Source: Simiduia aestuariiviva
Lineage (GTDB): Bacteria; Pseudomonadota; Gammaproteobacteria; Pseudomonadales; Cellvibrionaceae
Assembly: GCF_014192475.1 (NCBI RefSeq)
Contig: NZ_JACHXZ010000002.1
Location: 170,120 to 234,119 of the forward strand
Length of the DNA stretch: 64,000 bases
Direction of reading: 5' to 3'
Shown: positions 1 to 10,905 of the stretch, in pieces
Position numbering within the stretch: the stretch's first letter is position 1
Layout of the letters: every line of letters begins with the position of its first letter
The notes under the pieces: model-generated
The model's database searches: none
Seen by the model: only the letters and a program-made list of their open reading frames with translations
What the model was told of the DNA's origin: nothing
Position numbers and translations under genes: made by a program

Positions 1-275
<275 letters not shown>

Positions 276-279
<4 letters not shown>

Positions 280-1373
280 GTAAACAAAAAGAACCCCAGT
301 CGACTCAAGCGAGCGACGAAAAACTCCAAAAAGTGCTGGCCCGCGCCGGCCTCGGTTCGCGTCGAGAAATGGAGCGATTGATTGAGTCGGGGCGCGTGGA
401 GGTCAACGGTAAAACGGCGGCCCTTGGCGATCGCGTTGGCGCCGATGCGAGCATTCGTGTCGATGGCAAAAACATCACTTTCAGCGCCGGTGAAGTCACC
501 CGACGCGTATTGCTATACAACAAGCCCGAAGGTGAGATTTGCTCGCGCTCCGATCCGGAGGGCCGACGCACCGTATACGATCGCCTGCCCCAGTTGAAAG
601 GTGAGCGTTGGATTTCTGTAGGTCGATTGGACTTCAACACCAGCGGCTTACTGCTATTCACCAACGATGGCGAATTGGCTAATAGATTAATGCACCCGTC
701 CTCGGTCATCGATCGGGAATACCTCGTGCGCATTCAAGGCGATGTAGACGACGACATGCGTCAGCGCTTGTTGGATGGCGTATTGCTAGAAGATGGCGTA
801 GCCCAGTTTACCGATATCGTTGACGGCGCCGGCGAAGGTCGCAACCGTTGGTTTTACTGCGTAGTCATGGAGGGGCGCAATCGCGAAGTGCGTCGCTTGT
901 GGGAATCGCAAGGCGTGCGCGTCAGTCGTTTGAAGCGCGTGCGCTATGGCAATTGTTTCATTCCCTCGCACGTGCGCGTGGGCCAGTGGGTTGAGCTCAC
1001 CGACAAAGAAATTAGCGATCTGTGCGCCACGGCGGGCATTGAACACCGGCCGCAATCCGAGGCCGTGGAGACCCGCGAAACCCGTGAGCGCCATGAGCGC
1101 AAGTTGCGCGTGGGCGCCTCAAAGCGTCCACTGGCGCGACAATTGAAAAAGCCCCGCGCCGAAGGCGGCACAATGCAGGAATCTGCAGACCACGCCAAAC
1201 CGCAAAAAGCGCGCCCCGCGTTGGCGCCTCTGAGTAAAGCGTCGACTCCGAAACCGGCGGCAAAACAAGCGGCCGGCAAATCGGGCGCTAAAAAACCGCG
1301 TACAACCAAGTCTGGCGCTAAGACTCAAACAAGTAAGTCGCGCGCCGGAACTGATCGTGGACCGCGGCGGTAA
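276..1373 (+). CDS. rluB: 23S rRNA pseudouridine(2605) synthase RluB
   Basis: Isomerises U2605 of 23S rRNA to pseudouridine during large-subunit assembly in the cytoplasm. The protein (365 aa) begins with an S4 RNA-binding domain ([20 protein letters not shown], about residues 17-36) followed by an RsuA/RluB-type catalytic domain. The motif [17 protein letters not shown] carries the presumed catalytic Asp119, and [13 protein letters not shown] lies near residue 200. After about residue 255 it carries a roughly 110-residue Lys/Arg/Ala-rich tail, common in RluB and probably disordered. The ATG overlaps the upstream TGA (ATGA), so translation is probably coupled. RluB rather than RluE/RluF is chosen for the scpB-like context and the basic tail. 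Confidence 0.92.
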
Positions 1374-1382
1374 ATTATAGCC

Positions 1383-3614
1383 ATGGCGCACTCAACTCAG
1401 GCAACACAGCTTTTTTCTTATCCTCGCTACTGGGCCGAATGTTTCGGCCCAGCGCCGTTTTTGCCCATGTCGCGCGCAGAGATGGATCAACTCGGCTGGG
1501 ATTCCTGCGACATCATCATCGTGTGCGGCGATGCCTACGTAGATCACCCAAGCTTTGGCATGGCGGTGATCGGTCGCTTTTTAGAGGCGCAAGGTTTTCG
1601 CGTTGGATTGATTTGTCAGCCAGACTGGACATCTGCCGACCCCTTTAAAGCGTTGGGCAAGCCGAATTTATTTTTTGGCGTGAGCGGCGGCAACATGGAT
1701 TCCATGATCAACCGCTACACCGCCGATAAAAAAGTGCGCAACGATGACGCCTATACGCCCGGCGGCGTGGGCGGCAAGCGGCCCGATCGCTGTGTGCTGG
1801 TGTATTCCCAGCGCTGTAAAGAAGCCTACAGTGATGTGCCAGTCGTGCTGGGTGGCATTGAAGCGAGCTTGCGTCGCATTGCTCAATACGATTACTGGAG
1901 CGACCAAGTGCGCCGCTCGGTGTTGATAGATGCCACGGCTGATATTTTGTTGTACGGCAACGCCGAGCGCGCCATTGCCGACATTGCCCATGGCTTAGCG
2001 GCCGGTAAAACCATTGAAGAGTTGAGCACGCTGCGCGGCACCACGGTGATTCGCAAAGCGCCGCCTTCGGGCTGGACGGAAATTGATTCATCCCGGATCG
2101 ACTGGCCCGGCAATATTGATAAATTGCCCAACCCCTACGAGTATCAGCAAGATACCGGCAACGATGCCAACAACACGCAAGTGGGCTTGAAAGCGGGCGA
2201 GGGGCAGTTGCAAGCCAGCAGCGCGCCTTGCCAGCAAAATCAAGCGGCGAACCCGGCCGATGAAGTGCAACCCGTGCGCATTATTCCCATGCCTCTGGCC
2301 GGTCGCAGTTACAAAGATCCAAATACCTATATCCGGCTACCCAGCTTTGAAAAAGTGCGCAACGACCCAGTGCTCTACGCCCACGCCTCGCGCGTGCTGC
2401 ACCAGGAAGCGAACCCCTTTAACGCGCGCCCGTTGATTCAAAAACACGGCAACCGCGAAATTTGGGTTAACCCACCGCCCATGCCGTTGGAAACCGATGA
2501 GCTGGATGGCGTGTTCGATTTGCCCTACCAGCGACGCCCGCATCCGAGTTACGGAAACGCGAAAATCCCCGCCTATGAGATGATCAAAACGTCCATCAAT
2601 ATTATGCGCGGATGTTTTGGCGGCTGTACCTTTTGTTCGATTACCGAGCACGAAGGGCGCATCATCCAAAGCCGTTCAGAAGAATCCATTCTGCGTGAAA
2701 TTGAAGATATTCGGGAAAAGGTCCCGGGCTTTACCGGCCACATTTCCGATTTGGGTGGCCCCACGGCGAACATGTACCGTTTGCAGTGTAAAGATTTGCC
2801 CACCTTAAGCGCCTGCCGCAGGCTCTCTTGTGTATTCCCCACAATTTGTAAAAACCTGGGCACAGATCACAAACACACCACGCAGTTGTACCGCAAAGCG
2901 CGCGCGATTCCCGGCGTTAAACGGGTCTCTATTGCCTCTGGCTTACGCTACGATCTGGCCGTGCGCGACCCGGAATACGTAAAAGAATTGGTAACGCACC
3001 ATGTAGGCGGCATGTTGAAAATCGCACCCGAGCACACCGAGGGGCGCCCATTAGACATGATGATGAAGCCCAGCATGGAGAGCTATTACGCTTTTAAAAA
3101 GCTGTTTGATAAGTATTCAAAAGAGGCGGGTAAAACCCAATACTTGGTGCCTTACTTCATCGCCGCTCACCCCGGCACAGAAGATGAGGACATGCTAAGC
3201 CTCGCGCTGTGGTTGAAGAAAAACAACTTTGAGGTAGATCAGGTGCAAACCTTCTACCCATCGCCTATGTCACTGGCCACGGCCATGTATTTTTCACAGC
3301 GCAACCCGCTGAAAAAATTAAGCTACAAAAAGGGCAGCCTGTACATTCCGCGCGATAAAGATCAACGTAAACTCCACAAGGCGTTATTGCGCTATCACGA
3401 CCCTAGCAATTGGGGCTTTTTGCGTGAATCGCTCATTAAAATGAACAAGGCGCATTTGATCGATAAGCTACTACCCAGTGAATCTAAAAATGGCCGTAAG
3501 CAGTTTGTACAGGGTGGCGCACGCCAGAAGGCGAGCGGCAATAAGTTCGATAAAATCCCGGCACGCAAACCGCAAAACCCGCGCAGGGGGAAACCGCGCT
3601 CTAAGAGCAGGTAG
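1383..3614 (+). CDS. ygiQ: YgiQ family radical SAM protein
   Basis: Large radical S-adenosylmethionine protein (743 aa) of the YgiQ/UPF0313 family, whose reaction is not established. The cluster motif [12 protein letters not shown] gives CX3CX2C at Cys411, Cys415 and Cys418, and would ligate a 4Fe-4S cluster. The N-terminal part has the family-typical cobalamin-domain-like start ([17 protein letters not shown]), and [12 protein letters not shown] follows the cluster motif. A Gln/Asn/Ala-rich segment at about residues 255-305 looks like a lineage-specific linker. The C-terminal tail is basic. The gene lies 9 bp after rluB, probably in the same transcript, and ends just before a strong intrinsic terminator. 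Confidence 0.93.
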   Translation: MAHSTQATQLFSYPRYWAECFGPAPFLPMSRAEMDQLGWDSCDIIIVCGDAYVDHPSFGMAVIGRFLEAQGFRVGLICQPDWTSADPFKALGKPNLFFGVSGGNMDSMINRYTADKKVRNDDAYTPGGVGGKRPDRCVLVYSQRCKEAYSDVPVVLGGIEASLRRIAQYDYWSDQVRRSVLIDATADILLYGNAERAIADIAHGLAAGKTIEELSTLRGTTVIRKAPPSGWTEIDSSRIDWPGNIDKLPNPYEYQQDTGNDANNTQVGLKAGEGQLQASSAPCQQNQAANPADEVQPVRIIPMPLAGRSYKDPNTYIRLPSFEKVRNDPVLYAHASRVLHQEANPFNARPLIQKHGNREIWVNPPPMPLETDELDGVFDLPYQRRPHPSYGNAKIPAYEMIKTSINIMRGCFGGCTFCSITEHEGRIIQSRSEESILREIEDIREKVPGFTGHISDLGGPTANMYRLQCKDLPTLSACRRLSCVFPTICKNLGTDHKHTTQLYRKARAIPGVKRVSIASGLRYDLAVRDPEYVKELVTHHVGGMLKIAPEHTEGRPLDMMMKPSMESYYAFKKLFDKYSKEAGKTQYLVPYFIAAHPGTEDEDMLSLALWLKKNNFEVDQVQTFYPSPMSLATAMYFSQRNPLKKLSYKKGSLYIPRDKDQRKLHKALLRYHDPSNWGFLRESLIKMNKAHLIDKLLPSESKNGRKQFVQGGARQKASGNKFDKIPARKPQNPRRGKPRSKSR

Positions 3615-3651
3615 TTTGGGTAGCGGGTTTTAGTAAGTAGTTAATTCTTAA

Positions 3652-3681
3652 GCGGGCGACTTTTTAGTCGCCCGTTTTTTT
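3652..3681 (+). terminator. Intrinsic terminator after ygiQ
   Basis: Nine-base-pair stem CGGGCGACT / AGTCGCCCG (3653-3661 and 3666-3674) with a TTTT loop, followed by seven T residues. It would end the scpB-rluB-ygiQ transcript. Confidence 0.9.
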
Positions 3682-3729
3682 GGCCCATTGAAGGGGAGGG
3701 GTAGTTATAAATATCTAGGTTGGGCGCAG

Positions 3730-3841
3730 GAAGTAAGGCAAACACCTTGTGCCCTCCGGCCACTGCGCTGCGAGTACAAGGAAATATGCCGCGCGAAGTG
3801 TTCACAATTGGCCTGCGGGCACAAGGCATTTACCTTACTTC
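3730..3841. repeat. Dispersed 112-bp palindromic repeat, copy 1
   Basis: Imperfect palindrome. The left arm begins GAAGTAAGGCAAACACCTTG and continues TGCCCTCCGGCC. The right arm ends with its near reverse complement (GGCCTGCGGGCA ... CCTTACTTC). Arms are about 32 bp around a GC-rich centre of about 48 bp. Three further copies lie at 3942, 4961 and 5207, and a diverged relative at 7304. All are intergenic. No protein-coding content is credible. Confidence 0.9.
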
Positions 3842-3941
3842 TTGTCAGCATCGGTAGTAGGGCAAGTGGTGGGGTGGTTTTTTCAGGCTGTTCGCTGACT
3901 GGGCAAGGCAGGTGAGGAATAAGGTTGTAGCTTCGGCGCAG

Positions 3942-4053
3942 GAAGCAAGGCAAACACCTTGTGCCCTCCGGTCACTGCGCTGTGAGTATTGGGCAACGTG
4001 CTGCGTGAGGTGTTCGCAATTGGCCTGCGGGCACAAGGTGTTTACCTCGCTTC
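3942..4053. repeat. Dispersed 112-bp palindromic repeat, copy 2
   Basis: Same length and layout as copy 1, 100 bp further on. The left arm starts GAAGCAAGG and the right arm ends CCTCGCTTC, so the fifth arm position changed on both sides (T-A in copy 1, C-G here), which keeps the stem. The centre reads CACTGCGCTGTGAGTATTGG, close to copy 4. Confidence 0.9.
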
Positions 4054-4129
4054 TTGTGAGCATTTGTAGTGGAGTGTGTGATGAGTGGGCTATTTTTCAG
4101 GGGGAAGTTATAGTGTTTGGAATACTTGC

Positions 4130-4160
4130 TTGACCTTGGAGTCAGGTCTGGCGGTATAAT
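4130..4160 (+). promoter_or_regulatory. Candidate sigma-70 promoter for the lipoprotein gene
   Basis: TTGACC (4130-4135) and a perfect TATAAT (4155-4160) are separated by 19 bp, slightly long. They lie about 95 bp before the lipoprotein ATG. With the two repeats and the ygiQ terminator, this accounts for the visible structure in the 639-bp gap after ygiQ. Confidence 0.5.
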
Positions 4161-4253
4161 TCTTACGCCAGTTTATGGGTAAGATATAGGCACGCATTCT
4201 TTATTATGCTTGGCGGTATTTTTTCGACAATTAATAATTAGAATAGAGGCTTT

Positions 4254-4838
4254 ATGAGAGGATATATTTCTTTAGGCGGGATTTTTCTTGCATTTCTGCT
4301 ATCGGCATGTGCAACGCCAACTGTAAAATTAAGTCCTGATGATGCTAAAAATTTGTACGGAAAAGGAGTTTCTGTAACCGTACTTCCAGCAGCAAGCATG
4401 GCCTCTAATCTGGATGGAGCAATGCTTTTTGGGGCGTTAGGGCAGAAAGTGAAGGGTGGTGCACTTGAGCAGAAGCTCGAATTAGCTGACCCAGCCAAAA
4501 CAGTTGAGGCTGAGTTGGCTGTACATTTCTCAGAGCAGTTCAATGCCAAATCTGGTGGCGACTATACGCTTTCTTTAAACACAACCTATTGGTGGTTGGG
4601 CAAGCCAATTGGCGCTGAAGATGAAAATATTCTGCTTGCAGGTATTATTGAGATGAAGTTGCTTGATAGCACGGGCAAGCTTATAGCGAGCGACACATTC
4701 AACGGATCTAACGATCCAAAGAATACACCAATTAGTACAGACGATATAAAGTCGGGTAATAATCAAGCGGTAAGCGCGGCAGCAGAAGATCTTGCCAAAA
4801 AAGCCGCTTCGAAGTTTATTACAACTCTCGTGAAATAG
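4254..4838 (+). CDS. Putative outer- or inner-membrane lipoprotein, unknown function
   Basis: Protein of 194 aa with a classical lipoprotein signal: a basic Met-Arg start, a hydrophobic stretch, and a lipobox LSAC with the acylated Cys at residue 19. I do not recognise the mature domain. It has a Gly/Ala-rich segment (DGAMLFGALGQKVKGG, about residues 60-75), a central beta-rich part with TYWWLGKPIGA, and a Lys/Ala-rich end. The ATG is preceded by an AGAGG ribosome site. The gene is clearly AT-richer than rluB or ygiQ and stands alone between palindromic repeats, with its own promoter and terminator, which suggests later acquisition. Confidence 0.75.
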   Translation: MRGYISLGGIFLAFLLSACATPTVKLSPDDAKNLYGKGVSVTVLPAASMASNLDGAMLFGALGQKVKGGALEQKLELADPAKTVEAELAVHFSEQFNAKSGGDYTLSLNTTYWWLGKPIGAEDENILLAGIIEMKLLDSTGKLIASDTFNGSNDPKNTPISTDDIKSGNNQAVSAAAEDLAKKAASKFITTLVK

Positions 4839-4873
4839 TTTTTCGGTGCCGCTCAGGTAGCAGAGAACTTTAG

Positions 4874-4900
4874 AAAACGCCGCATTATGCGGCGTTTTTT
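4874..4900 (+). terminator. Intrinsic terminator after the lipoprotein gene
   Basis: Perfect stem ACGCCGCAT / ATGCGGCGT with a minimal loop, preceded by A residues and followed by TTTTTT. The rest of the gap up to yaeQ (4839-5437) holds repeat copies 3 and 4. Confidence 0.88.
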
Positions 4901-4960
4901 GCTTTTTCGAATTGAATACTTTAAGTCCCTCAGAAACTATTTTGGCAGCATCGCGCATTC

Positions 4961-5042
4961 GTAAATACCTTGTGCCTGGAGGCCCTACACCGCGCGAAGT
5001 GTTCGCAATTGGCCTACGGGCACAAGGTGTTTACCTTACTTC
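4961..5042. repeat. Dispersed palindromic repeat, copy 3 (shortened to about 82 bp)
   Basis: The right half matches copies 2 and 4 (CGCGAAGTGTTCGCAATTGG, then the CCTTACTTC end and the flank TTGTGAGCTTGGGTGGTG). The left arm starts only at GTAAATACCTTGTGCC and about 30 bp of the centre is missing. It appears to be a deletion derivative that can still fold. Confidence 0.8.
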
Positions 5043-5206
5043 TTGTGAGCTTGGGTGGTGCGTTGGTTTTGATGCGTACTTTTTAGAGGAAGAGCTTTGG
5101 CGAGTGGGTTGTTGAAACGTAGGTGCGGCTGGTTGCTCAAGTGGTTCGTCGCGCAGGCAAAAGCAGGTGAGGGCGTGGAGTTTATAGGGTTTTAACTTAG
5201 GCATAG

Positions 5207-5318
5207 GAAGCAAGGCAAACACCTTGTGCCCTCCGGTCACTGCGCTGCGAGTATTGGGCAACGTGCTGCGTGAGGTGTTCGCAATTGGCCTGCGGGCACA
5301 AGGTGTTTACCTTACTTC
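5207..5318. repeat. Dispersed 112-bp palindromic repeat, copy 4
   Basis: Full-length copy, nearly identical to copy 2 in its centre (GAGTATTGGGCAACGTGCTG). The left arm starts GAAGCAAGG, the right arm ends CCTTACTTC, and the right flank TTGTGAGCTTGGGTGGTG is shared with copy 3. It ends 119 bp before the yaeQ start, so it may lie in the yaeQ 5' untranslated region. Confidence 0.9.
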
Positions 5319-5437
5319 TTGTGAGCTTGGGTGGTGTGGAGAATGGTGGAGTGGGAATAGGAGCGGCGTTTCGCTTTGTAATTCTGACGTTGCTGCAATA
5401 TTCTACGGGGCTACACATCAAGTACCGGCGAGTTTTC

Positions 5438-5968
5438 ATGGCCCTTAAGCCCACGATATATAAATTAAACCTGAATCTGGCAGATAGCGATAAGCACCAC
5501 TACCAAAGCTACCAACTGACCCTTGCCCAGCATCCCTCTGAAACCGCTGAGCGCATGGTGGTGCGTATTCTGGCCTTTGCCTTAAATGCCGATGAACGCT
5601 TGGCCTTTACCAAAGGTATTTCAACCGCAGAAGAGCCAGACCTCTGGCTAAAAGAAGATCACGGTGCAATTGCCCTATGGATCGAAGTAGGCCAACCCAA
5701 AGCAGACAGGCTCCGCAAAGCCGTAAACCAAGCCGCAGAGGTAAAGCTCTATGCCTTTGGCAAAACCGCAGATACCTGGTGGGGCATAGAGAGCAAAGAT
5801 ATCCCCCAATCAGAAAAACTCACCATCGCCCGCTTCCCCTGGGCAGACATAGAACAGCTCGCCAAAAACCTGGATCGCAACATCCGCTGGAGTATCAGCA
5901 TTGCCGGTGGTGAGCTCTATGTGGATACAGGTAGTGCTGTAGCGCATATCATCGTAGGCGCATTTTGA
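5438..5968 (+). CDS. yaeQ: YaeQ family protein
   Basis: Protein of 176 aa that follows the YaeQ family from its first residue: MALKPTIYKLNLNLADSDKHH, then HPSETAERMVVRILAFAL, the DEPDLW-like EEPDLWLKEDH, IALWIEVGQP and KADRLRKAVNQAAEVKLYAFG. YaeQ has a PD-(D/E)XK nuclease-like fold, but its cellular role is not settled; it was reported as a suppressor of rfaH loss. The open frame extends further upstream through palindromic repeat 4, but the ATG at 5438 fits the family start exactly, so the longer form is rejected. The next gene starts 34 bp downstream on the same strand. Confidence 0.9.
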   Translation: MALKPTIYKLNLNLADSDKHHYQSYQLTLAQHPSETAERMVVRILAFALNADERLAFTKGISTAEEPDLWLKEDHGAIALWIEVGQPKADRLRKAVNQAAEVKLYAFGKTADTWWGIESKDIPQSEKLTIARFPWADIEQLAKNLDRNIRWSISIAGGELYVDTGSAVAHIIVGAF

Positions 5969-6002
5969 TTTTGGCATTCTGCATTGATAAGTGGGGTGAT
6001 AC

Positions 6003-6707
6003 TTGAAATTACTATTATTGCCAGGATTAGATGGAACAGGGCAGTTGTTTAATGATCTGGTGAAGTACATACCGCTTGAATTTGAAGTTCAAGTTGTATC
6101 ATTAAACGATATCGGTGGCGAAACCTATGATGAGCAAGCTGTATTAATTGCAGAGTTGGTTGGGCAAAATGATGTTGTTGTAGTTGCTGAGTCGTATTCG
6201 GGTCCTATCGCGCACGCTTTGTGTGGGTTGTTAGGCAATAAGCTCATCAGTTTAATTTTTATTGCTAGCTTTATTGGGCCTCCTTCAAGAATTTCATTGT
6301 TGGGGTTTGCGATGCCGACCAGATGGATAAGGAAAAATTTTTTAGTTCGAAATTTGATAAATTTTTTTGGTTTTAATGGGCGTGGAGCCCCAGCGAAAAT
6401 TGAAGAAATTCTGAATGCCCTGCATGCTGTGCCGGTTAAAGTTCTCAAGCAGCGATTCAAGAATATTTCATTGATAAAGGTAAGTGACGAAATTCACGAT
6501 GTTGCTTGTATTTATATTCGACCTGCTGCCGATAGGCTCGTCGGGTCTAGTGCCGTGGATGCGGTAAAGTGTTGTTATCCAAATCTTAATGTCATGCAAA
6601 TCGACGGCGGCCATTTTATAGCTCAGACTTCGCCAAAGGAATGTGCAGAAGTAATTCTTGATGTGCTGAAGCCCGTAATAGGAGCAAGAAATACGCCGTT
6701 TAAATAG
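6003..6707 (+). CDS. Alpha/beta hydrolase fold protein
   Basis: Protein of 234 aa starting at TTG. The start is forced because the oxyanion-hole motif LPGLDGTG begins at residue 6. The nucleophile elbow reads AESYSG with Ser64, a variant of GxSxG with Ala at the first glycine. A probable acid lies in RPAADRLVG and the His in DGGHFIAQ near the C-terminus, so the triad appears complete. The substrate cannot be told from the sequence. Codon use is AT-rich (runs such as AAATTTTTTTGG), unlike the neighbouring core genes, which with the surrounding repeats suggests horizontal gain. No terminator is obvious behind it. Confidence 0.8.
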   Translation: MKLLLLPGLDGTGQLFNDLVKYIPLEFEVQVVSLNDIGGETYDEQAVLIAELVGQNDVVVVAESYSGPIAHALCGLLGNKLISLIFIASFIGPPSRISLLGFAMPTRWIRKNFLVRNLINFFGFNGRGAPAKIEEILNALHAVPVKVLKQRFKNISLIKVSDEIHDVACIYIRPAADRLVGSSAVDAVKCCYPNLNVMQIDGGHFIAQTSPKECAEVILDVLKPVIGARNTPFK

Positions 6708-6845
6708 TGGTGGTTTCGATCAATAGGGTCAGAGTCATTGATTTCTGCTCAGCGCTGATGGTTTGCAGGCTGCAGTGTTAAAATTTAACAAGGAGCGTAA
6801 GCCAAGTAAGCCGTTTTATCTGTATTCGTATTTACTATTTTCACT

Positions 6846-7193
6846 TTGGCGAGTACTGCACAAGCCGGCGAGCTGCTGCCTGTTGTCAGATGGGAACGGT
6901 TTTACTCAAGCGGTTACAAGATGACTCTTGAGTGCAAGGGTTCTGATGAGTTGAAGCGGGCCGCGGGGGATTTAGGGTATTCCACCCATGTAAATGTGGT
7001 GCCCGCAGAGAGTCGGTTGCGGTTAGATGAAACCCTGCTTGCACACAATGGGCAGACTGGAAGTTCTGGGCTGGGGGCAGAGCGTGCGGTAGCGCATCTT
7101 GTAAAACCTGCATTTGTGCAAGTGGCAGATGGCGAGCTTTTGTATTTTCACAGTGAAGGCAGTGAAAATCCTTACCGATTTAAGAAAATATAA
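6846..7193 (+). pseudogene. Small exported-protein-like gene without a credible start (possibly decayed)
   Basis: A 115-codon frame from TTG encodes ASTAQAGE followed by a soluble 105-residue part ending NPYRFKKI; I do not recognise it. ASTAQA looks like the end of a signal peptide. The same frame continues upstream as a hydrophobic stretch (AVLSVFVFTIFTL) to a TAA at 6807 but has no ATG/GTG start. In another frame KPSKPFYLYSYLLFSL follows an AAGGAG-like ribosome site (6790-6795), again without a good start codon. A lost start codon or an indel in the signal peptide would explain both. A functional TTG start cannot be ruled out. Confidence 0.35.
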
Positions 7194-7303
7194 GTAGAGT
7201 TGCGCAGCGTGAAGCGGCGCACTTTCTTTGGTCGGTTAAACGCAGCTATTCAAAAATAGCTTTCATGACCCAGCTGCTTTCGCTTACCACCCATCTACAC
7301 AAA

Positions 7304-7415
7304 GGCTAGCCACCCCCTTGCGCCCGCAGGCCAATTGCAAGGCTATGAGAATCGCACTATGCCAAAAACCCGCGATGTAGTGGCCTGCGGGCGCAAGGGG
7401 GTGGGTGGCCTAGCC
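7304..7415. repeat. Diverged member of the palindromic repeat family
   Basis: Arms CCCCCTTGCGCCCGCAGGCC and its reverse complement flank a centre of about 50 bp. Outside them, GGCTAGCCAC is mirrored by GTGGCCTAGCC with a short insertion. The core CTTGYGCCCGCAGGCCAATTG is shared with the inner right arm of copies 1-4 read in the opposite direction. It sits between the small decayed gene and the katG terminator, in a 337-bp gap that otherwise shows nothing. Confidence 0.8.
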
Positions 7416-7473
7416 CACCCAACTAAACCGCTTTTAAACCAACAGCCCCTAACCAACATCACAATAAACACCA

Positions 7474-7501
7474 CAAAAAAACGCCGCACTAAGGCGGCGT
7501 T
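7474..7501 (-). terminator. Intrinsic terminator of katG
   Basis: Read on the minus strand, AACGCCGC / GCGGCGTT forms the stem and is followed by a run of T (AAAAAAA at 7475-7481 on the plus strand). It lies about 30 bp past the katG stop. Confidence 0.88.
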
Positions 7502-7530
7502 CCAGTTCTTCTCAAAAGCCTAAAGATAAG

Positions 7531-10176
<2,646 letters not shown>

Positions 10177-10899
10177 GTGACGGCGAAATTACTAGTGATT
10201 ACCGGTGGTAGTAAAGGTATCGGGCGGGCGGTCATCGAGCGGTTTCTGAATGACGGGTTTGCGGTTATCAACATTTCTCGGTCACCCTGCAGCGTGGAAG
10301 GCGTTGTCAATTTGGCACTGGACATGAGTGACATACGCTGGGAGGAAAAGGGTGGGGCCTTGGTGCACTCGGCGGTGTCTGCGGCGCTGCCAACGGGGTC
10401 GGGGCAGGTGGTGTTGGTGCACAATGCTGCCATTATGCATAAAGACAGTGTCGACGCCATTGAAGCGAAAGATTTCAGCCGAGTGCTTCAGCTTAACGTT
10501 GTGGCACCGAGTCAGTTAAATCAATTGATATTGCCCGCCATGGCACCGGGCTCGGCCATCGTGTACGTGGGCTCAACCTTGAGCGAAAAAGCCGTGGCCA
10601 ATACCTGCAGCTATGTCACCTCGAAACATGCGTTGGTTGGCTTGATGCGCGCCACCTGCCAAGATTTGGCGGGCAGGGGCATTCATACGAATTGTGTGTG
10701 CCCGGGTTTTACCGACACTGAAATGTTGCGGGCGCATGTGGGCGGCGATCAATCGATTCTCGATAGCATTGCCAGTGGCGTCACCTTTAATCGCCTAATC
10801 GAATCGCAGGAAATGGCTGCGGCAATTTACGCGGCAGCGACCCAGCCGGTATTTAACGGCGCAGTCATTCACGCGAATTTGGGCCAAATAGAGCGCTAG
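10177..10899 (+). CDS. Short-chain dehydrogenase/reductase (SDR)
   Basis: Classical NAD(P)-dependent SDR of 240 aa. The Rossmann motif TGGSKGIGRAV starts at residue 9, NAA follows in LVHNAAIMH, and the catalytic pair is in YVTSK with the upstream Ser in YVGSTLS. The C-terminus (VFNGAVIHANLGQIER) replaces the usual IDGG end. Translation starts at GTG, 7 nt after a GAGGAAG ribosome site. The substrate is unknown. It converges on a YhhQ-type transporter and a PTPS-family enzyme, so a pterin or sepiapterin-like substrate is an attractive but unproven idea. General acyl or sugar SDRs share these motifs. Confidence 0.85.
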   Translation: MTAKLLVITGGSKGIGRAVIERFLNDGFAVINISRSPCSVEGVVNLALDMSDIRWEEKGGALVHSAVSAALPTGSGQVVLVHNAAIMHKDSVDAIEAKDFSRVLQLNVVAPSQLNQLILPAMAPGSAIVYVGSTLSEKAVANTCSYVTSKHALVGLMRATCQDLAGRGIHTNCVCPGFTDTEMLRAHVGGDQSILDSIASGVTFNRLIESQEMAAAIYAAATQPVFNGAVIHANLGQIER

Positions 10900-10905
10900 G
10901 CGCGC

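Noticed and set aside
305-733. Long minus-strand ORF inside rluB and similar shadows inside katG, ggt and the operon genes
   Set aside because: Antisense to well-supported genes, no homology or ribosome sites; they result from the codon bias of the true frame.
3688-4133. Several short ORFs on both strands across the repeats
   Set aside because: They are translations of the palindromic repeats themselves (shared LACGHK-like and TPCALR-like strings), without ribosome sites or domains.
3730-5318. The palindromic repeats as integron attC sites with gene cassettes between them
   Set aside because: Length and dyad symmetry are similar to attC, but no GTTRRRY/RYYYAAC boxes are seen at the ends, no integrase gene is present, and yaeQ is not a typical cassette gene.
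6726-6741. GGGTCAGAGTCATTGA, reminiscent of sequence seen beside REP-associated tyrosine transposase genes
   Set aside because: No transposase gene or REP hairpin accompanies it here, and the recollection alone is too weak.
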